NCBI GenBank assembly: GCA_013176395.1
Contig: JABMLP010000011.1
Span: forward strand, 930,001-994,000
DNA length: 64,000 nt
Origin: Venturia oleaginea
Taxonomy: Eukaryota; Ascomycota; Dothideomycetes; Venturiales; Venturiaceae
Direction: 5' to 3'
Positions 1 through 13,763 of this stretch are shown piece by piece (within the stretch, counting starts at the first letter, position 1; the number at the start of each line of letters is the position of its first letter). Position numbers and translations under genes: made by a program. The notes beneath the pieces are model-generated. The model had not been told where the DNA came from. It was given only the letters and a program-made list of their open reading frames with translations, and did not search any database.

Positions 1-2618
1 GATTTGACTCATGTCTCGTCAAAGAATCCCGTCGTCCATCAGCGCGCAGTGCATAATCTGGAGGTTGGCTTCTGGACTGGACCCACGGGCTGGGTTTCCA
101 GAGGAATAGGGACGCGTCGTTAGCCGTGTATTCCTGTGCGTCATTCGGGCGCGGCGGTGGGCTATTTGATGTGCCTGGAGGCGACGGCTCCAGGAGTACG
201 ATGGATGACCTCACACTGGAGTGTCGGGAAAGAAGGGTGCCTGATGTGTGCAGGCGACGACACATGAGTAGTCGAGATGACAGTCAGGTGTTGAACCTGG
301 GGAGAGCTAGGGATGCGAATGCAACAAGGCCGAGGCCCGAATGTGCAGCTGCTGGGCTACACAGCATTCAGACTGGCGGGAAGAGCTTACTCCTAGGTTC
401 GATGGCGCCACCAAACTCATTCCTGCTGCGGAATGGATGGCTATGCTGTCTGGATGGTTTCCTCCAGCTTTGAGAAGTTCATTCCTAGGTAGTTCCACAA
501 TTGCCCCACTATGCAGGAAGGTGGGCTGTTAGCGATCAGCCAAGGAGTGACAGAAGACGCCGATTCAAAGCGAAGCCGCATGACTTTGAAGATGACTAGT
601 CCTTTATGGGTCCGAAGTCTGGGGAAATTTCTCCCCCTGCTAGTCCTACAGTCAGACATGGCATCGCTGCCATGGGGCGGAAGCATTCCAGATCAGTCAC
701 GACAGTCCGCAATTCATCGGTATTTGAACATCAGAATAGTCCACTCAGACACTTTCTGCATCATCTGTCACCAAGAGGCTGTGTGGTCCAGACTATGCGA
801 GATGCCGATAGAATTGAATCCGTTTCCTTCATGGTGAAAACGACCAAGGCTTCTTGACCCAGCTTCGTCGTAGTCCCTGTCATTCGTGCAAGCAGCATGG
901 GACGCATTGTCCAATCACGGAGAAGACCTGGACTAATGCTGGTAGACTGAGCAATGTTCGACCGTTCGTGTATTTACATGGTCTCGAAATGGATATGAAT
1001 GGGTGCCGGGAAGCCGGGCCTGGCACGTTTCTTGGAAACCTGATAAGAACGTTTAGCTGTATAGAAGCGATATTGCAATCTCGAGCCGATATATACATGA
1101 TAGAGGAAAAGACTTCTTCAAAGTTCCATGCTAGTGTATTCAGCCGTTTTGGAAAATAGCTTGCTGGTTGCCTGCATAGAGCTAGACCTTGGGTGAACGG
1201 GAAGAGCGGAAGTGTAGCATACCGCTGTTGAGCCTGCAACTGTGGGACACTGAGAATTGGGAACCATGATGGGACATTGAAGTGGAAAGGACCAACACGA
1301 AAGGATACTCTAGGGCTCATTCGTACACGTCTTCCTCTCTGCCACCGTTTCTTCACGCGAGTACTGTGCCCGCAATGAAGGCTCTACAGAGGTCCGTTTA
1401 CTAATTATGGTGACGCCTGCGGACTGCCAATCTCAAGATTGCATCTGCATCCTTGCGCACACCAGGATCCATGGAGGTATTGGAAAGGGAAAGGCGTTTC
1501 TGTATCGTAACATCCATGTCGAATACCGTACCCGGCCATGGCCCAATCGAAACCAACGCCACGGCCAGAGCTCTGCATACATGCACCCATCGAGGTTAAC
1601 GGCGTCCATGCAGTGTTGCCAGTGCAGCAAAGCGTCGACAGCGAGCCTCTTCATTCAAGCTGGCCCTCGAGTCCATCTCTGTGCATTCTGCCTTTCTCTT
1701 GCCTCTGATCTGCCCTCTGACGAATTTTCCAAGACGATCAGTGGCAGGGCTATCTTTGCTCCTTACACACTATTCTAGAACCCCGTTGTTGATTACGCCA
1801 ATCGCCGTCCATCAAAAGCACGCTGCTGCAGTCCTGGCTGTGCCGAAGCCACGCCTTTTGCTCGGTCTTCCCCAGAGTTTCTCTCCCGTCCGGGGTTGAA
1901 GAGGGCCAACCGTGCGAGTATAGTAGTGCCATAATCCCACTTCTACAGCCAGGCCAATCCGCCATCCTCACCTATTCTCCATCTATCTCCCCTCGACATT
2001 GGCATCCGACTCTAATCACTTCGCCGAATTGGTCTCCTGCTTTTCCGTACGCATCGAACGTAGTGGCGCGTTGGACGGAATCTTCGGCAGGCTTTAGCAA
2101 AAAGTGTGTTCTGTTCGTTGCAGCTGACCACGACCTTGGCCTACGAGTCGGAGATTTGTGAGAGACCAATAAACCTCCTGCGTCTCGCTCTCTCCTTGCA
2201 TTTTCCATACCTCACCATCCATCGCTGCCATCTCCCAATTTTTTCCATATTCTTCCAGAGCTTCAATCGCCGAGGGAGCTTTGTTCTCACTACGCCATCC
2301 CACCACGGATCCGGAGCATCCTCCTTCCCGTGCTGCTTCGACAGGTGCGTTCCAAGTGTCTAGGAATACTATTGCCCACCAGCCATCTTGAAGCCTACGA
2401 GCTAATCCTTCGAGCAGGCTGTCTATTTTGCGTTTTAACTGTTTCCCAAGTTCTATACCCACCTTTGCACAGTGTCTTCGTCGGGCTATCGCGGGGCTCG
2501 AAGCTATGCGTACGGTTGTCCTTTGTTCAGCATTATCATAACGCCCCTTGCTCTTGCTTTCTTCAGCGTCCCAGTTGTGCTTGAGAGTTTGGAAAAAGAA
2601 GTGTCGGAGTAGAGCATC
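1..2618. other. Upstream region of the zinc-finger gene, no supported gene
   Basis: I see no convincing coding region here. The open frames are short, overlap on both strands and show no recognisable domain. From about 2170 the plus strand becomes rich in pyrimidine tracts up to the start codon at 2619. That is common in promoters and 5' leaders of ascomycete genes, so this part is probably the promoter and leader of the downstream regulator. Confidence 0.5.
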
Positions 2619-5600
2619 ATGGTTTCTGTAATGGCTCCGTCAGGTGTCAACTTAAACAACACCATGGCCAACGCTGCAAACGGTAAGCTAACAACAATTG
2701 GCAAGCAGGACCGGCAACCATTCTTGTCAAAAAAGCCTCTTCTAACCATGTTTCTACACGATAGGTACCGATTCGAAACTTGTCACCGATCCTCCCACCA
2801 CGAAACCCCAGTTCCCACCTCCCAAAACGGACAAACCACGACCGCATATGTGCACAACATGTGGGAGATCTTTTGCGCGATTGGAGCATTTGAAGCGCCA
2901 CGAACGATCACATACAAAAGAGAAACCTTTCGAGTGTCCGCAATGTACACGATGCTTTGCGCGCCGGGATCTGTTGTTGAGACATCAACAGAAGCTTCAC
3001 CAGACTGGCACCACGAATCCACGTCCTCGGAACGGCAGGCGCGAAAGCACCAGCGGAGCCCAGCCTGCAGGAGTAAACAGGGTTCGAAAGAGCTCGATTG
3101 TTAGCAGCGTTGGCGTATCTGGAGGCTCTGCCACCTCTTCGATGAGACCAAGAGCAAACACGATCAGCCACATTGATGGCGCGGCAATAAACTTGCTCAT
3201 GGGCGCAAATTCCAGATCGAACCATGGCATGCACAATCCCAATCATCACTCCAGTATGAGTGGATTTGGTTCCGCGGGCGGTTTTGACATGCGAGCTACG
3301 CAAGGATATAACCACCATGCTTCTCATGGATTGCCAAAATTGGACACGCACGGGTTGAATATGATCAGTGGCGGACTGCGAACAGCTCCACTGGCTGGCA
3401 TGGGCGATAATTTCGACTTTGCGAAGCTTTTCGGCACCGATTCTACCATAAATCCAGCACAGCTGCATTTCCCTGGCTCCGTAGCAACCCCTGCTTCACC
3501 ATTTCAGAGCTTCCCCCCCTTTGGAACCGGTATCGAAGACGAAGATGGTCTTGACTGGACTGGAGGTCTAGGCGAGACCCTGATGAACGTGAATAGCAAC
3601 AACGAGGCTCTTGTTGATGGGTCTTCGCCCTCTGCCATAAGCACAGCAAGTCAGAGCGGATTTAGTGAAGTCATGTTGGACGGCTCCAACAATCCTGCCC
3701 GTTGGTCGAGTTCCATGATGGCTCCGCCACTCGCAAGCTCCTCGCCATTTGGTGTTGATCCGGTCAGCGCTGCCATCTTCCCAGAGCTTGTCTCCCGTGT
3801 GTCCCACACGCAATCACAGATGGACATCCAGGAACAGCACTTGGCAGACAATTGGCTATACTCTACCCCTCCACCCATGTCCACTCTTAGCCCGACCTCA
3901 ACGATTCCCGGCATGCCGAACCAATACTTCCAACCATCCCATTTCCCTGGAGATGTGGGCAATGGCAACACAGGACCGCTTCACAGTGGAGAGCATCAAA
4001 CCTCGTCAATTTCGGCCCTCACAGACTCCATCACAGATGTAACAAGGCAAGCTCTTTTATACAGTCTGTCGCAACCATCTCGATATGGCCACTCTTCGCG
4101 GCCCTTATTCTCTCAAATGAACTCACCACTGTCCCCTGGCTATCAATCGAATCGTGCATCGCTGCCCAGTACTGCCGATCTTCAACGCTACGTCAGCGCA
4201 TACGTCCATTACTTCCACCCTCACATGCCCTTTTTGCACATCGCCACCTTGACGTTCGACTCGCCTGTCTTCACAAATCACATGCAAGCCAATCACTCAC
4301 TCAGTGAAGGCGTCATGGGAGGTGGCGGATGCCTTATTTTGGCCATGGCAGCCATTGGCGCTTCATATGAGTTTGATCACGCAGTGGCCAAGGACCTTTT
4401 TGAGGCTGCCAAAAGGATGATTAAGCTCTACCTAGATGTTCGCCTCAATTCCCAGAAGAATTCGGGCGCAATGGGAACCACAAAACAGCACCGGACTCCC
4501 TTATGGCTTGTGCAGGCGATGCTCTTGAACCTTATATACGGCCATCAATGCGGTGACAAGATTGCTGCCGACAGTGCCACAATTCAGTGCGCCGCCTTGG
4601 TCAGTCTCGCAAAAGCTGCACAGCTGAACGAGGCCGATCCGGATATTGCGGCAGACGAAGCCCGTTCGTGGAGACTACGAAGCAAAGCCCATGACAACGA
4701 TGTAGAGATGGTTGATGAGGCTCTTTCACCAGGCTCATGGAAGAAGGTCAACTCTCGTGAAACCAGAGAGGAGCATCAGGAATGGTTCCGCTGGAAGTCC
4801 CAAGAAGAGCGAAAACGTACTCTATTCTCTATTTTCGTCCTTTCTAGCCTTCTGGTCACCGCATATGATCATCAACCAAAGATTCTCAATTCTGAGCTCA
4901 ATCTGGACCTTCCTTGTGAGGAGAACTTGTGGTCTGCAGAATCACCGCAAGCCTGGAATGCCGTAGGTGGACTCGCCGAGGCAGACGCTAGAGCAATGTC
5001 GTTTGTAGATGCTCTCACGTATCTACTTACTGCTGCGGGTCGACAGCCAGCAGACCGCCGTTTGTCGACCGCATATCACCCAACCTTCGGCTCGTCAGTC
5101 CCACTCCAGGAACTACCTGCAAGCGATCTCAAGCCATCGACATTCGGATGTTATGTGCTTATCAATGCCCTACACGTCTACATTTGGGAAACTCGGCAAC
5201 GACACCAAGGCCGCCACTGGAAACCCCAGGAGACGGAGCAAATGCATGCTCAAGTTGAGCCTGCATTGCGCGCGTGGCAAGCTGCGTGGCGCGCCAATCC
5301 ACACCACAACCTCGAACGACCAAATCCTTACGGGCCTCTTCCTGCAGACAGCATTCCGTTGCTGGACTTGGCTTATGTCCGACTGTTCGTCAATCTGGGA
5401 CGCTCAAAGGAAGCTTTCTGGAATCGTGACTTCGATGCCATGGCGAAAGAGCTAGGTGAAGGCAATGAGATAGTCCAGCACGCAGATGGCTCTCGAGATG
5501 GATCTTTGGAGCCTTCAGGTACCGCTACCACTAACACGTCCACCAACTCCCCAGGACAATTCCGAGAGGGCGCAGGAGATGCTGTTCCCGAAATTCCCAA

Positions 5601-6192
5601 CGTCATTCCACAACAACCTGAACAGTCCTCAAAGAGAGAACGTCATCTGCGTAAGGCTGCTTTCTACGCCGCAGACTCTTTGACCATGGCCGACAAGCTT
5701 GGATCCACATTTGCGGAATTCACGTCGCGAGAGCTGCCAATCCAGGCTGCCATGTGCACATTCGATTGCGCACAAGTACTCGCTGAATGGATAGCTACAG
5801 TGCAAGAACGAGTCGGGCGATTCTTGGGAATCATTGGACGTGATGACATCGACTACTTCCAAGTGCCTGCAATCATGCTTCTTGAGGAAGAGGATGTCAA
5901 ACTCATTCGCAAAGTTAACGAGATTCTCAACCAAGCCGAAGTCAAGGTGACCTTTGACGCCGCATCCATGGGCACTTCGCCCAACGCCATCCTCGGTCGC
6001 TACTATCCACTACAGGAGAGTGGAGACGGCAGCAGATTGCTGTTGATGACAGCCTATATGCTCGATAAAGCTGCGGTCTGGCCCATAACTAAGGTTATGG
6101 CACGAGCAATGCACACTCACGCCGAGACTCTGAAACGCAGAGCAGAAGCCTCTCTAGAAGCACAACCGCACAATATTCACAAACTCGACTAG
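2619..6192 (+). CDS. AmdX/Adr1-like C2H2 zinc-finger transcription factor with fungal-specific TF domain
   Basis: Predicted 1163-aa nuclear DNA-binding regulator in two exons: 2619-2682 and 2765-6192. The intron at 2683-2764 starts GTAAGC and ends TAG, and it joins in phase to give [10 protein letters not shown] before the first finger. Finger 1 is C51-x2-C54-x12-H67-x3-H71 and finger 2 is C79-x2-C82-x12-H95-x4-H100. They contain [19 protein letters not shown] and [10 protein letters not shown], the signature of the yeast Adr1 and Aspergillus AmdX finger pair. A Ser/Asn/Gly-rich middle follows, then a fungal-specific transcription factor region from about residue 490 (HPHMPFLH...) to about 770. 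A Thr/Ser-rich linker lies near residues 900-930. By family it should regulate carbon, nitrogen or acetamide-type catabolism, but the target genes are not shown by the sequence. The start at 2619 is preferred over 2848 because 2848 would leave no residues ahead of finger 1. Confidence 0.88.
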
Positions 6193-9100
6193 CCCAATTT
6201 CGACTCTCTGTACAGCTATTTTCATATGCGTATCTTCGTCGATCTCGGTGGGTGTCTTCCCGGCTAAATGATCTTCCTGCGATTGTGCTAGGGCTCGGAA
6301 GTTCTTCACGGTCTCCTCCGCCACTGATCAACACTCGTCTAGGATAATGCATTACGCAGTACAAGGCCCGATTCATTGTTCTGTAACGTACTGGCAGTGA
6401 AGTTTCTCCGTCGTTTCTTGGACGTACCCACGGGTTCTCGTATCCCAAAGATACGCCCGCTTCAGGGATACACTGCATTGTCCTTTTGACACGCTGGTAT
6501 GGCCCGCTCAGCCCTACTTGGGAACGAATTGTCGATTACCCGCCACAACCTTTGTACATATATACAGATCTTGACGACCGATCGAGGAACACTCGGCCAC
6601 CACGATCGAACATTCCTTACGATCATTGCAAGCTTTCTGGCTTTCTTTGGCGGTTCTAATCTCGGGCTCTTTCTCTCACGTTCTCGACACGAGCGAGCGT
6701 TGACACTTCTCTTCCATGGCGCCCTTGTTTTTTTATGGTCCATATTCTGTAACAGTGGTCTCGTATCAAATGTCTCCGGTATTCCATTCGGAGTTTTCCG
6801 GCAAACTGTTTGGTTTAGGGTTTGGAGGGTGTATTTTGAAAATTTGGCATCGGCTTCTGGGAATGGGTTGGGATGATGAAAAAAATTCAAGGTTGCATGT
6901 GCAAAGTCCTTTTTACGCGTTTGACGAGAACGAGTTTCATTTCGGAAAAAGGGATGTGCAATGATGAATGCGAGATTTGGGAGGCCTTTGGAGGGGAAGA
7001 TGGATTGTAATGAATGGGATAGTTTTCTTCGAGATGAGAATGGATATTATGAATTTGATGGTTCTTTTATCCCCGTGCGGGGTTTTCGGTATCTTGAGTC
7101 GTTTTGTGAGTGTGGATGCTGACCGTGCTTATTCTTCCAAGGGCTATAAAGAGTTTCTTCTGGCTGGAGATGGTTCGATCACAATGATGGTATAAAGATG
7201 TAATAACGGGGGTTGCTGTTATGGCTGGTGGCTTATATTAGGCCCCTGTCTTGTTCTATACCTGGATCCCTCACGCCTTCGGCTGAGTCGGATTCCGTTG
7301 ACATGTTGGCCCTAGACGTCCGGTGATATGCGGGCGGGCTCTCACCTCGCATTGGAGAATCCGTATAAAAGATTATCGACGCGGGATTAGATCGGTCACG
7401 AGAGTCAACACAAGGATCCGAGACCATGTCTGCTGTGTTGGTGCTTTGGAAGAGTTAGTAAATGTTTCGGTGGGAGGTTTCGAGGATGCGATTGCGATTT
7501 TGCTCGCGTCGCCTTTGGTTTGCTGGAGATGGGTTTATGGGGTTGGTGTGGATGGTTGTGAGTGATGAATGTTGTTGTCATCTTTATCTTAGCTTTACTG
7601 ATTATAAAAAGAAATATTGGATATTCTCGTCTCAACTCGCTATTGTACGCACGTACGCATGTGTTTTCTTACCTTGGAAAGCGGTAATTCTCATGACTTG
7701 TGTGGAGTTTTCATGTTTTGTCCTGTTTGCAAGGTCCAGGCCAGTGCTCTCTTATATGTTGGCTCGTTCCTTCTCTTGGATGGCTTTCCTTATCGTGTAC
7801 CCTCGGCTTTGCTGGCCTCCTTGCTTCGAGAAATGAGCATAGAAGGAGGCTTGCCAAGGTATATCATCCGCTTAGTTCTGAGAGTGCTATAAAATCGCTA
7901 TAGCCATCGTGCGTAGAAGATCACAGACATCTAATGCAAACACGATATGCATATCTCGACGGTCTTGTTGACAGCTATCCTGAGGAATGCAATTGAAGGA
8001 ATGGTGGGAGGAGTTCTTCAAGTCTAGTTGTATTGACTAGGAAGATGATGATGTGCTTAGCAACGATGAGTGGTGATGGTCATCACTGTCTAAAATCTCG
8101 TTTTAAAATACTGGGTATGGTATGGCTTTGAAGTATTGGAAATTAATGGTGTGGATATCGTCGATATAACAGATTGCGTGTACTGCTGTTTGAGCACGCC
8201 GGGCGCCATGGGCAGCTTAGGGATCTCTGTTTTTCTGTTGAAGCAGAATAAATTGGTGCTGGCGAAGGGATTTAGATAACTTCAATGCCAGTCGGAAGTC
8301 CTTTGGTAGCCGAGATGGTCTCGAGGGACGAGTGCGTCAAAGGATGGATGAGGCCAAGGAAAGCGGATTTGGGTAAGTAAATGTCTTTATAAATCATGTA
8401 CTTGTTGCTGATTGAAAAAGAGCAGGTTGGTAATATACTAGCCACGCTATTATGGCTTGCTGCCGCTCTTCCGCGGCTGTATTTCAAATATTTCTGCTGC
8501 TGAGCGATGAAGATTTCTCGCTGACGGAGGACGGCTCGATACTGCGAAGAACACCGCCCCCCTTTCGACTTAAAAAAGATTTGTATGATGATGATAATCC
8601 TCATCACTAGCATTCTCTCCTCGTGGTAAGTGACTATAGACCGAATTGTTTGTATTAGATAGAGTTCAGCCATAAGAAGCAGAAAGATTATAAAATCAAA
8701 CATCCGTATGACACCGCCGTCGATCATCATCAATACGTTCAGAGATTCAGAGAAGTTCCTATTAAAGAAGAGAAGTTAAAGTCTCCTAGTAGTTATAAAG
8801 TTTATGAAACTCCATTACCACGCGGAATTACGTCGCCAATTAAGACGTACTTTGGAGTCGATCCATCTGGCGGAGGATATGCTGATGGCAAGCGAATGTA
8901 GGTAAGTGACGGTAACTAAAAAGATTACAATTTCTGCTGTCAACAGAGATAAGAGTGGATTAACATGAACCATAAACACATGTCTTTCCGCCTTGTTCAA
9001 ACATATTAATACCTCGAATATCGGGGTTTCTTGCTAATAATTATAGTACATCGTCCTTCCAGCCGTGGATTTGCCATTCTTCCCTCTCCTTCGCGCTTTC

Positions 9101-12100
9101 TCGCGAAATCGAAGAATAATGATATTGTTCACCACCATTTCACTCCCCGAACTCAAAGTACAATCTTAAGTGGGCAAGTTTGCGATCTGAGAAAACTATT
9201 GTTACGGTATCAGCAAAGCCTGAAGGACGATGGAATTGCGAAATTCGGCTTCCCACCGCACCATGACTGCTTCGGGAGATCGTCTGTTGCTTATGATACA
9301 TCCTAGTAGGGGCTGTATGGGTCTTATATGGCAGACCAGTCGAACGCCAGCCGTAGAATATCACCTCGTCGTGCCAAAAATCGGCCAGGTCGGGTAGCAT
9401 GACTTGGTAAACTCCATGGAAAGCCGATGAGATGCGAGGGAGTTGTGCTATAAATCCCGTCAATATCTCGATCTTCACTTGAACACGAACAAGATGATGG
9501 CAACAAACCTCAGCCCTTGCCGGTTGCGCTGCAAAGAAAATCCACAAACGGATCGATTATGATAATCGGTCGCGTTAGAGAAAGTGCAGCTCGATAATTT
9601 TCAGCCATGTGTTGGACGACTACTATCTGTTGAGTTATGTGTGATAAGTTAAGTTGTATACATCGTTTATCGTTCGTTGTCACTCTTTCAAAACATGCAT
9701 TGTTCATGCTTTGTTAGGGCATCATTTGGCCCTCGTATTCAGTTCGCATTTATATGTATATAGGAGGCCTCATGCAGTCATCAATACACTCGTTATTCGT
9801 ACTTCCAACACTATCTTACTCCAAAACTGAGTTGGATATCATCACCATCATAAGCTGTTGCATCAGATTTAGTAGATTTGGCTACTCTTTTCCATCTAGG
9901 GATACCCCAAAACACTAGTGTTAAATGTACCAGGCTGAAAAGATGGCTAGTGAATTACGTTTCAGCTCCACCATCCATCGGACTTGGTGAATGGCGTAGT
10001 TCTTTGGTATCTACATTTCACGGTATCTGACTGTATTTTATAGGACCTTTCTACTGCTTCCGGGTGTTGAATTTTTGGAAGTTAATGTGTCCCGACGCCA
10101 GCCTCGCTTTGTCGAGGTTTCTGAATCTCTCGAGAAGTGGTTTCTTCGTGGAAGAACAGATATAAAAGATAGTCGTTAAGAAAGAGGAAGAGTCAAAGGA
10201 CGGAAACCATGGATCCACTTCGATGTCCGTTCCTCCGTTTGTTCTGGGTAATGAGTTAAGCGCAGTCAACGAGGACGACGAGCCAAACAGGAAAGTATGT
10301 ACAGATCAAACTTTCCGGTTCACAACATGCGGCTGATTAGTGTGAAAGCAGTTGGCCTGAAGAAAGGGTGCTGTTCATCATCACTGCAACGCTCCTTCGT
10401 CAAGTTGAGCTCACCTGTTTTCCATTACTTGAGGCATCTTATCCTACACGATTAATATTGCTCAAAAATTCTCATCCAGTCTAATAAACGAATTCGTATG
10501 AAAAAGCATAGGCCTTGGTGCTCTTTTTGCTATTTTCACAAAAAAGATATGTCTCTTGGATTACCTGCTGATATACCAACGACCAAGTCTGTCGATACTT
10601 CGGCTTTTGGTCGGGTAATAAAGGAACATACAAGCTTTTGGTTCATCTTTTGCTGCTATCTAGATCAAACTGTGATATAAAGAGACAGAAGACCAATGTT
10701 TTCCAATCGTAAGAGGCATAACTACTGTAGGTATCTCGGATGGCGGCTCTACCGCGGAATTGTTGGTTACAGTTTCTTTATGAGCATTTATATTGATTAT
10801 ACGGTCTAGCTCAAGAATGTGGCCAGGTTTTTCGTATCTACAGAAGTATCTCTTGTTGATCTTTGGTGAATATGGTCTGCCGCAAACCCGGCATCTTGCG
10901 CGAGGCTGAAAATATACCAAAAGCAGCTAGGTCAGTGGGAACAAAGTATACATAAAACCAACCACATCTCAAAGTAGATACAACAAGAAAGGCAAAACTC
11001 AAACGAAGCTCAACATGTCGGTCGCGACTCTTGCAATCTGTACTTGACGGAAGAGGAGGTCATCCTGCAACGAATGAACTAGCTACGATCTGGGAGGTGG
11101 AGACACTGAAAAAAGACTAGTACGAAAAAAGGTGAAGTTTATAAAAAATAAAGATGACGAGAAACACCACAATGGCGATGAGTTGGATGGGAAGAAGATG
11201 ATGATGAAAGTTATAGCCCCATAAGTGGCGACAGATACGACTTAACAAACAACAGAAGGAGAGAGAGACATTCCACTTCCTTGTTCAGACCAGTCATCGA
11301 GCGCAAAACAACATGGTAAAAGTAGTCCGTGACTCGATCTAGTAATCAGTAGAATCTCCATTGCAAGAACCCTTCTATACCCCCAAAACATCGTCTTCCC
11401 AAGATATTCCAACAATAAGCAAGTATCAAAGATCGCTTCTACTGGAAATTCCATTCTGGTAGTAATACCAGAATTTCAATCTCATCTCCTTCTTAGTACT
11501 GATCTATACCTTGATGCAGGGTACTGTGAGAACCACCTCTCCTCACCTCACCAGCAGAATCTCTCAACAAAAGGTAAAGTCGCCGCAGGAGATGATGCGT
11601 GTTCGTGACCCATTGACTTGTTTTCCAGTTTCTCTCTCTCTCTCTCTCTCAAGGCACTGAACTTTTTGACGAAAAATGGGTGGTGGGTATATTTTTGCCA
11701 AAACCAAGGATTAGCATATAAACCGCAGAATCAGTGAATATATAATGATAAAACATACCCACTAATGAAAGCACCCCCCCATCATCTCACAACAAGAAGA
11801 TACCGACGCATCAATGTTGTTTTATCTGAGAGGTTAGTAAACACAGTCACCACCGAAAGGACAATTTTTGCGGGGTAGTCGTTCATCAGCCCCGAAAAAA
11901 AAAGCCCAAAGGCAGGAAATGTCTTTTGTGCCCACAAGGAAGTAGTAATAGCAAATGACCAAGTGGCGTGGAATCATTCTCCGTCCCTCCGGAGCTCATT
12001 CGATACTCGATCCACATGCCACACTCGTAACATACATACCCACACCAATTTTTCCCTTTCCCGCGCGACTTCCTTCCTACTCATATACAACATGAACATT

Positions 12101-12224
12101 CCTCGCAGGGTAGCCCAACGCCACGCTACGCCGTGCTAGTAACATAACTTTCAGTAGAGCCACCCAGATATGTAAATCAGATATACCTCACTATCAGCAG
12201 ACGGCCTCCTCACCAAAAACCGTG
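6193..12224. other. Six-kilobase intergenic region without a supported gene
   Basis: No open frame here is long or looks protein-like. The first several hundred bases probably carry the 3' UTR of the upstream regulator. Frames of 60-150 codons occur on both strands (for example minus 8272-8733 and 10660-10920), but none shows a known domain, a credible splice structure or consistent codon use. The only clear repeat is a short (TC)n tract at 11631-11650. The last kilobase before 12225 should include the 3' UTR of the minus-strand dioxygenase gene. Confidence 0.45.
11631..11650. repeat. (TC)10 microsatellite
   Basis: A perfect run of ten TC dinucleotides in otherwise non-repetitive intergenic DNA. 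Confidence 0.9.
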
Positions 12225-13763
12225 TTACCAATGACAAATTCCACCCTCACTATCATCAACACTCCACACACCAGCAAGCCCCACAATCTCCATCTCACCC
12301 GAAGCATGCTCGCCCATCTTCGTCAACCTAGCACCTAGCGCTCTCTCCATCTCGGGCAACGATGCATCTGTGAATGCCTGTTCAGCGGGCCCAGGGCCAT
12401 TGTTCAATAGCCTCCTAGCCCACGCATCAATGGCTGGCTCACCCGTCTCATCTCTTGCTTGCTTGAGAAATGGAATCAAGGCGGTTCCGCCTGTACCACG
12501 AAGTTTCTTCGGTGTCGAGGGTGAGGTTGAAATCGCCGATGCGGAGGCAAGATTGACCTTCTTGGGTTGGGAAGAAAAGTGTTGTTGTTGCGGGCTCATT
12601 GATCTGGAGTGTGGTCTTGATTCCCTGCTCTTGACAATGATGTATCTCGAGACCATTTGAATGTGTTTGTCGCGGAACGCTCGCAGCATGGCTAGACAAG
12701 CGTCAAAAGCTCCGGTCAGAGCACGGTTGTCTCGATTTGCGGAGACATATTGCCGGATATTTGCAATGCGCTCGATCTGTTCCAAAAAGCGTCGGTGAGG
12801 GCCAGGCATGTACTTTCGCATGTCGAGAATAAAATTATGAGATGGTGTGCCTGGCGGTGCTCTGACTGCTTCTGATTCAGAAGCAGACGAATCTGTGCCC
12901 CTATCTCCAGTAGGCCTATGCTCAATTCCCAGAATAATGTCAAAGAATTGTATGATACTCGATTGCGCATTCGAGCCGCCGGACAATTGGACATGGCGGT
13001 CGCCCGAGGATTCAGTATCGAAGAGAAGTCCATTGGGAAGACCCGCATCTGCCATATTCTTGCTGCCTGCCAGAACCGGTCGAATGCGGTGGTAGAAAAT
13101 ATGCGGATCGCAGTTCTCGTACATTCGATTCAGTAAGCTTCCTAGCTCATCCAATCGTTCCGCAAAGCTCCGTAGACGTTCTGTGACCATTTCGCTGTCG
13201 TTGTATCGCGCTGCTGCAACGGCATCGAGCATAAGTGGTATGATGGGAGCACCTCGTGCCTCGATCGCCGCCGATACGAGATAGAACCATGATTCGTCCA
13301 TCGATCCAGTCAAAGTGTGTAAAGTGAAGATATTCTCAAGGTTGTCAATTGGCTCGTGGATTGCAAGTGGCCTCCAATTCCATAGCACGAGACCAGCGTA
13401 AGTCGCTACTGGCGGTAACTCGAGATGCTCGCAAGTACTGAGTAGTGGTATGGAAATTCCCGGTGGTACTCTCTCAAGTGGGCTGTCACCTCCCCAGACA
13501 TAGGAATGGGTCATGAAGCCCAGTATCGAATATGCGCGCCGCCATTCTGCCTCTGTAGTGAGGAAATGAGTGTCGAGTACTGGTAAATCGTCGATGACGT
13601 TGCGTAGCCGTCTCGTCAAGATCAAACTCTGCAGGTTCTGTATTATGACCTCCCAGCGCGTAAAGTATGGGTCGGAAAGGTGATGGCACGGTGGTTCGGT
13701 TGGGAGGAAGCCATGAATGGCAGAGACGTCGTAGTCGCTGAGACGAGGAATCGAGGGTATCAT
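12225..13763 (-). CDS. IDO: Indoleamine 2,3-dioxygenase
   Basis: Predicted 512-aa haem enzyme that opens the indole ring of L-tryptophan to give N-formylkynurenine, the first step of the kynurenine route to NAD. The gene is one uninterrupted exon. The start chosen is the methionine at 13763, giving MIPSIPRLSDYDVSAIHGFL. The frame is open upstream, but those residues are not family-like. IDO landmarks include WNWRP in the N-terminal half, the segment AIEARGAPIIPLMLDA, the late RGTGGT motif (the family's GTGGT loop), and the helix DKHIQMVSRYI. In that helix, His367 corresponds to the proximal haem ligand. The protein is longer than animal IDO (about 400 aa), mostly through an inserted Ser/Pro-rich segment between the His helix and RGTGGT, a common fungal feature. 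No other kynurenine-pathway gene is adjacent. Confidence 0.93.
   Translation of the reverse strand: MIPSIPRLSDYDVSAIHGFLPTEPPCHHLSDPYFTRWEVIIQNLQSLILTRRLRNVIDDLPVLDTHFLTTEAEWRRAYSILGFMTHSYVWGGDSPLERVPPGISIPLLSTCEHLELPPVATYAGLVLWNWRPLAIHEPIDNLENIFTLHTLTGSMDESWFYLVSAAIEARGAPIIPLMLDAVAAARYNDSEMVTERLRSFAERLDELGSLLNRMYENCDPHIFYHRIRPVLAGSKNMADAGLPNGLLFDTESSGDRHVQLSGGSNAQSSIIQFFDIILGIEHRPTGDRGTDSSASESEAVRAPPGTPSHNFILDMRKYMPGPHRRFLEQIERIANIRQYVSANRDNRALTGAFDACLAMLRAFRDKHIQMVSRYIIVKSRESRPHSRSMSPQQQHFSSQPKKVNLASASAISTSPSTPKKLRGTGGTALIPFLKQARDETGEPAIDAWARRLLNNGPGPAEQAFTDASLPEMERALGARLTKMGEHASGEMEIVGLAGVWSVDDSEGGICHW

Noticed and set aside
880..1356. 158-codon minus-strand frame near the left end
   Set aside because: No domain, unremarkable composition and overlapping open frames on the other strand; not supported.
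10660..10920. 86-codon minus-strand frame with two CxxC-like cysteines
   Set aside because: The cysteines suggest a zinc site, but there is no family match that I know, no splice structure and no coding context.
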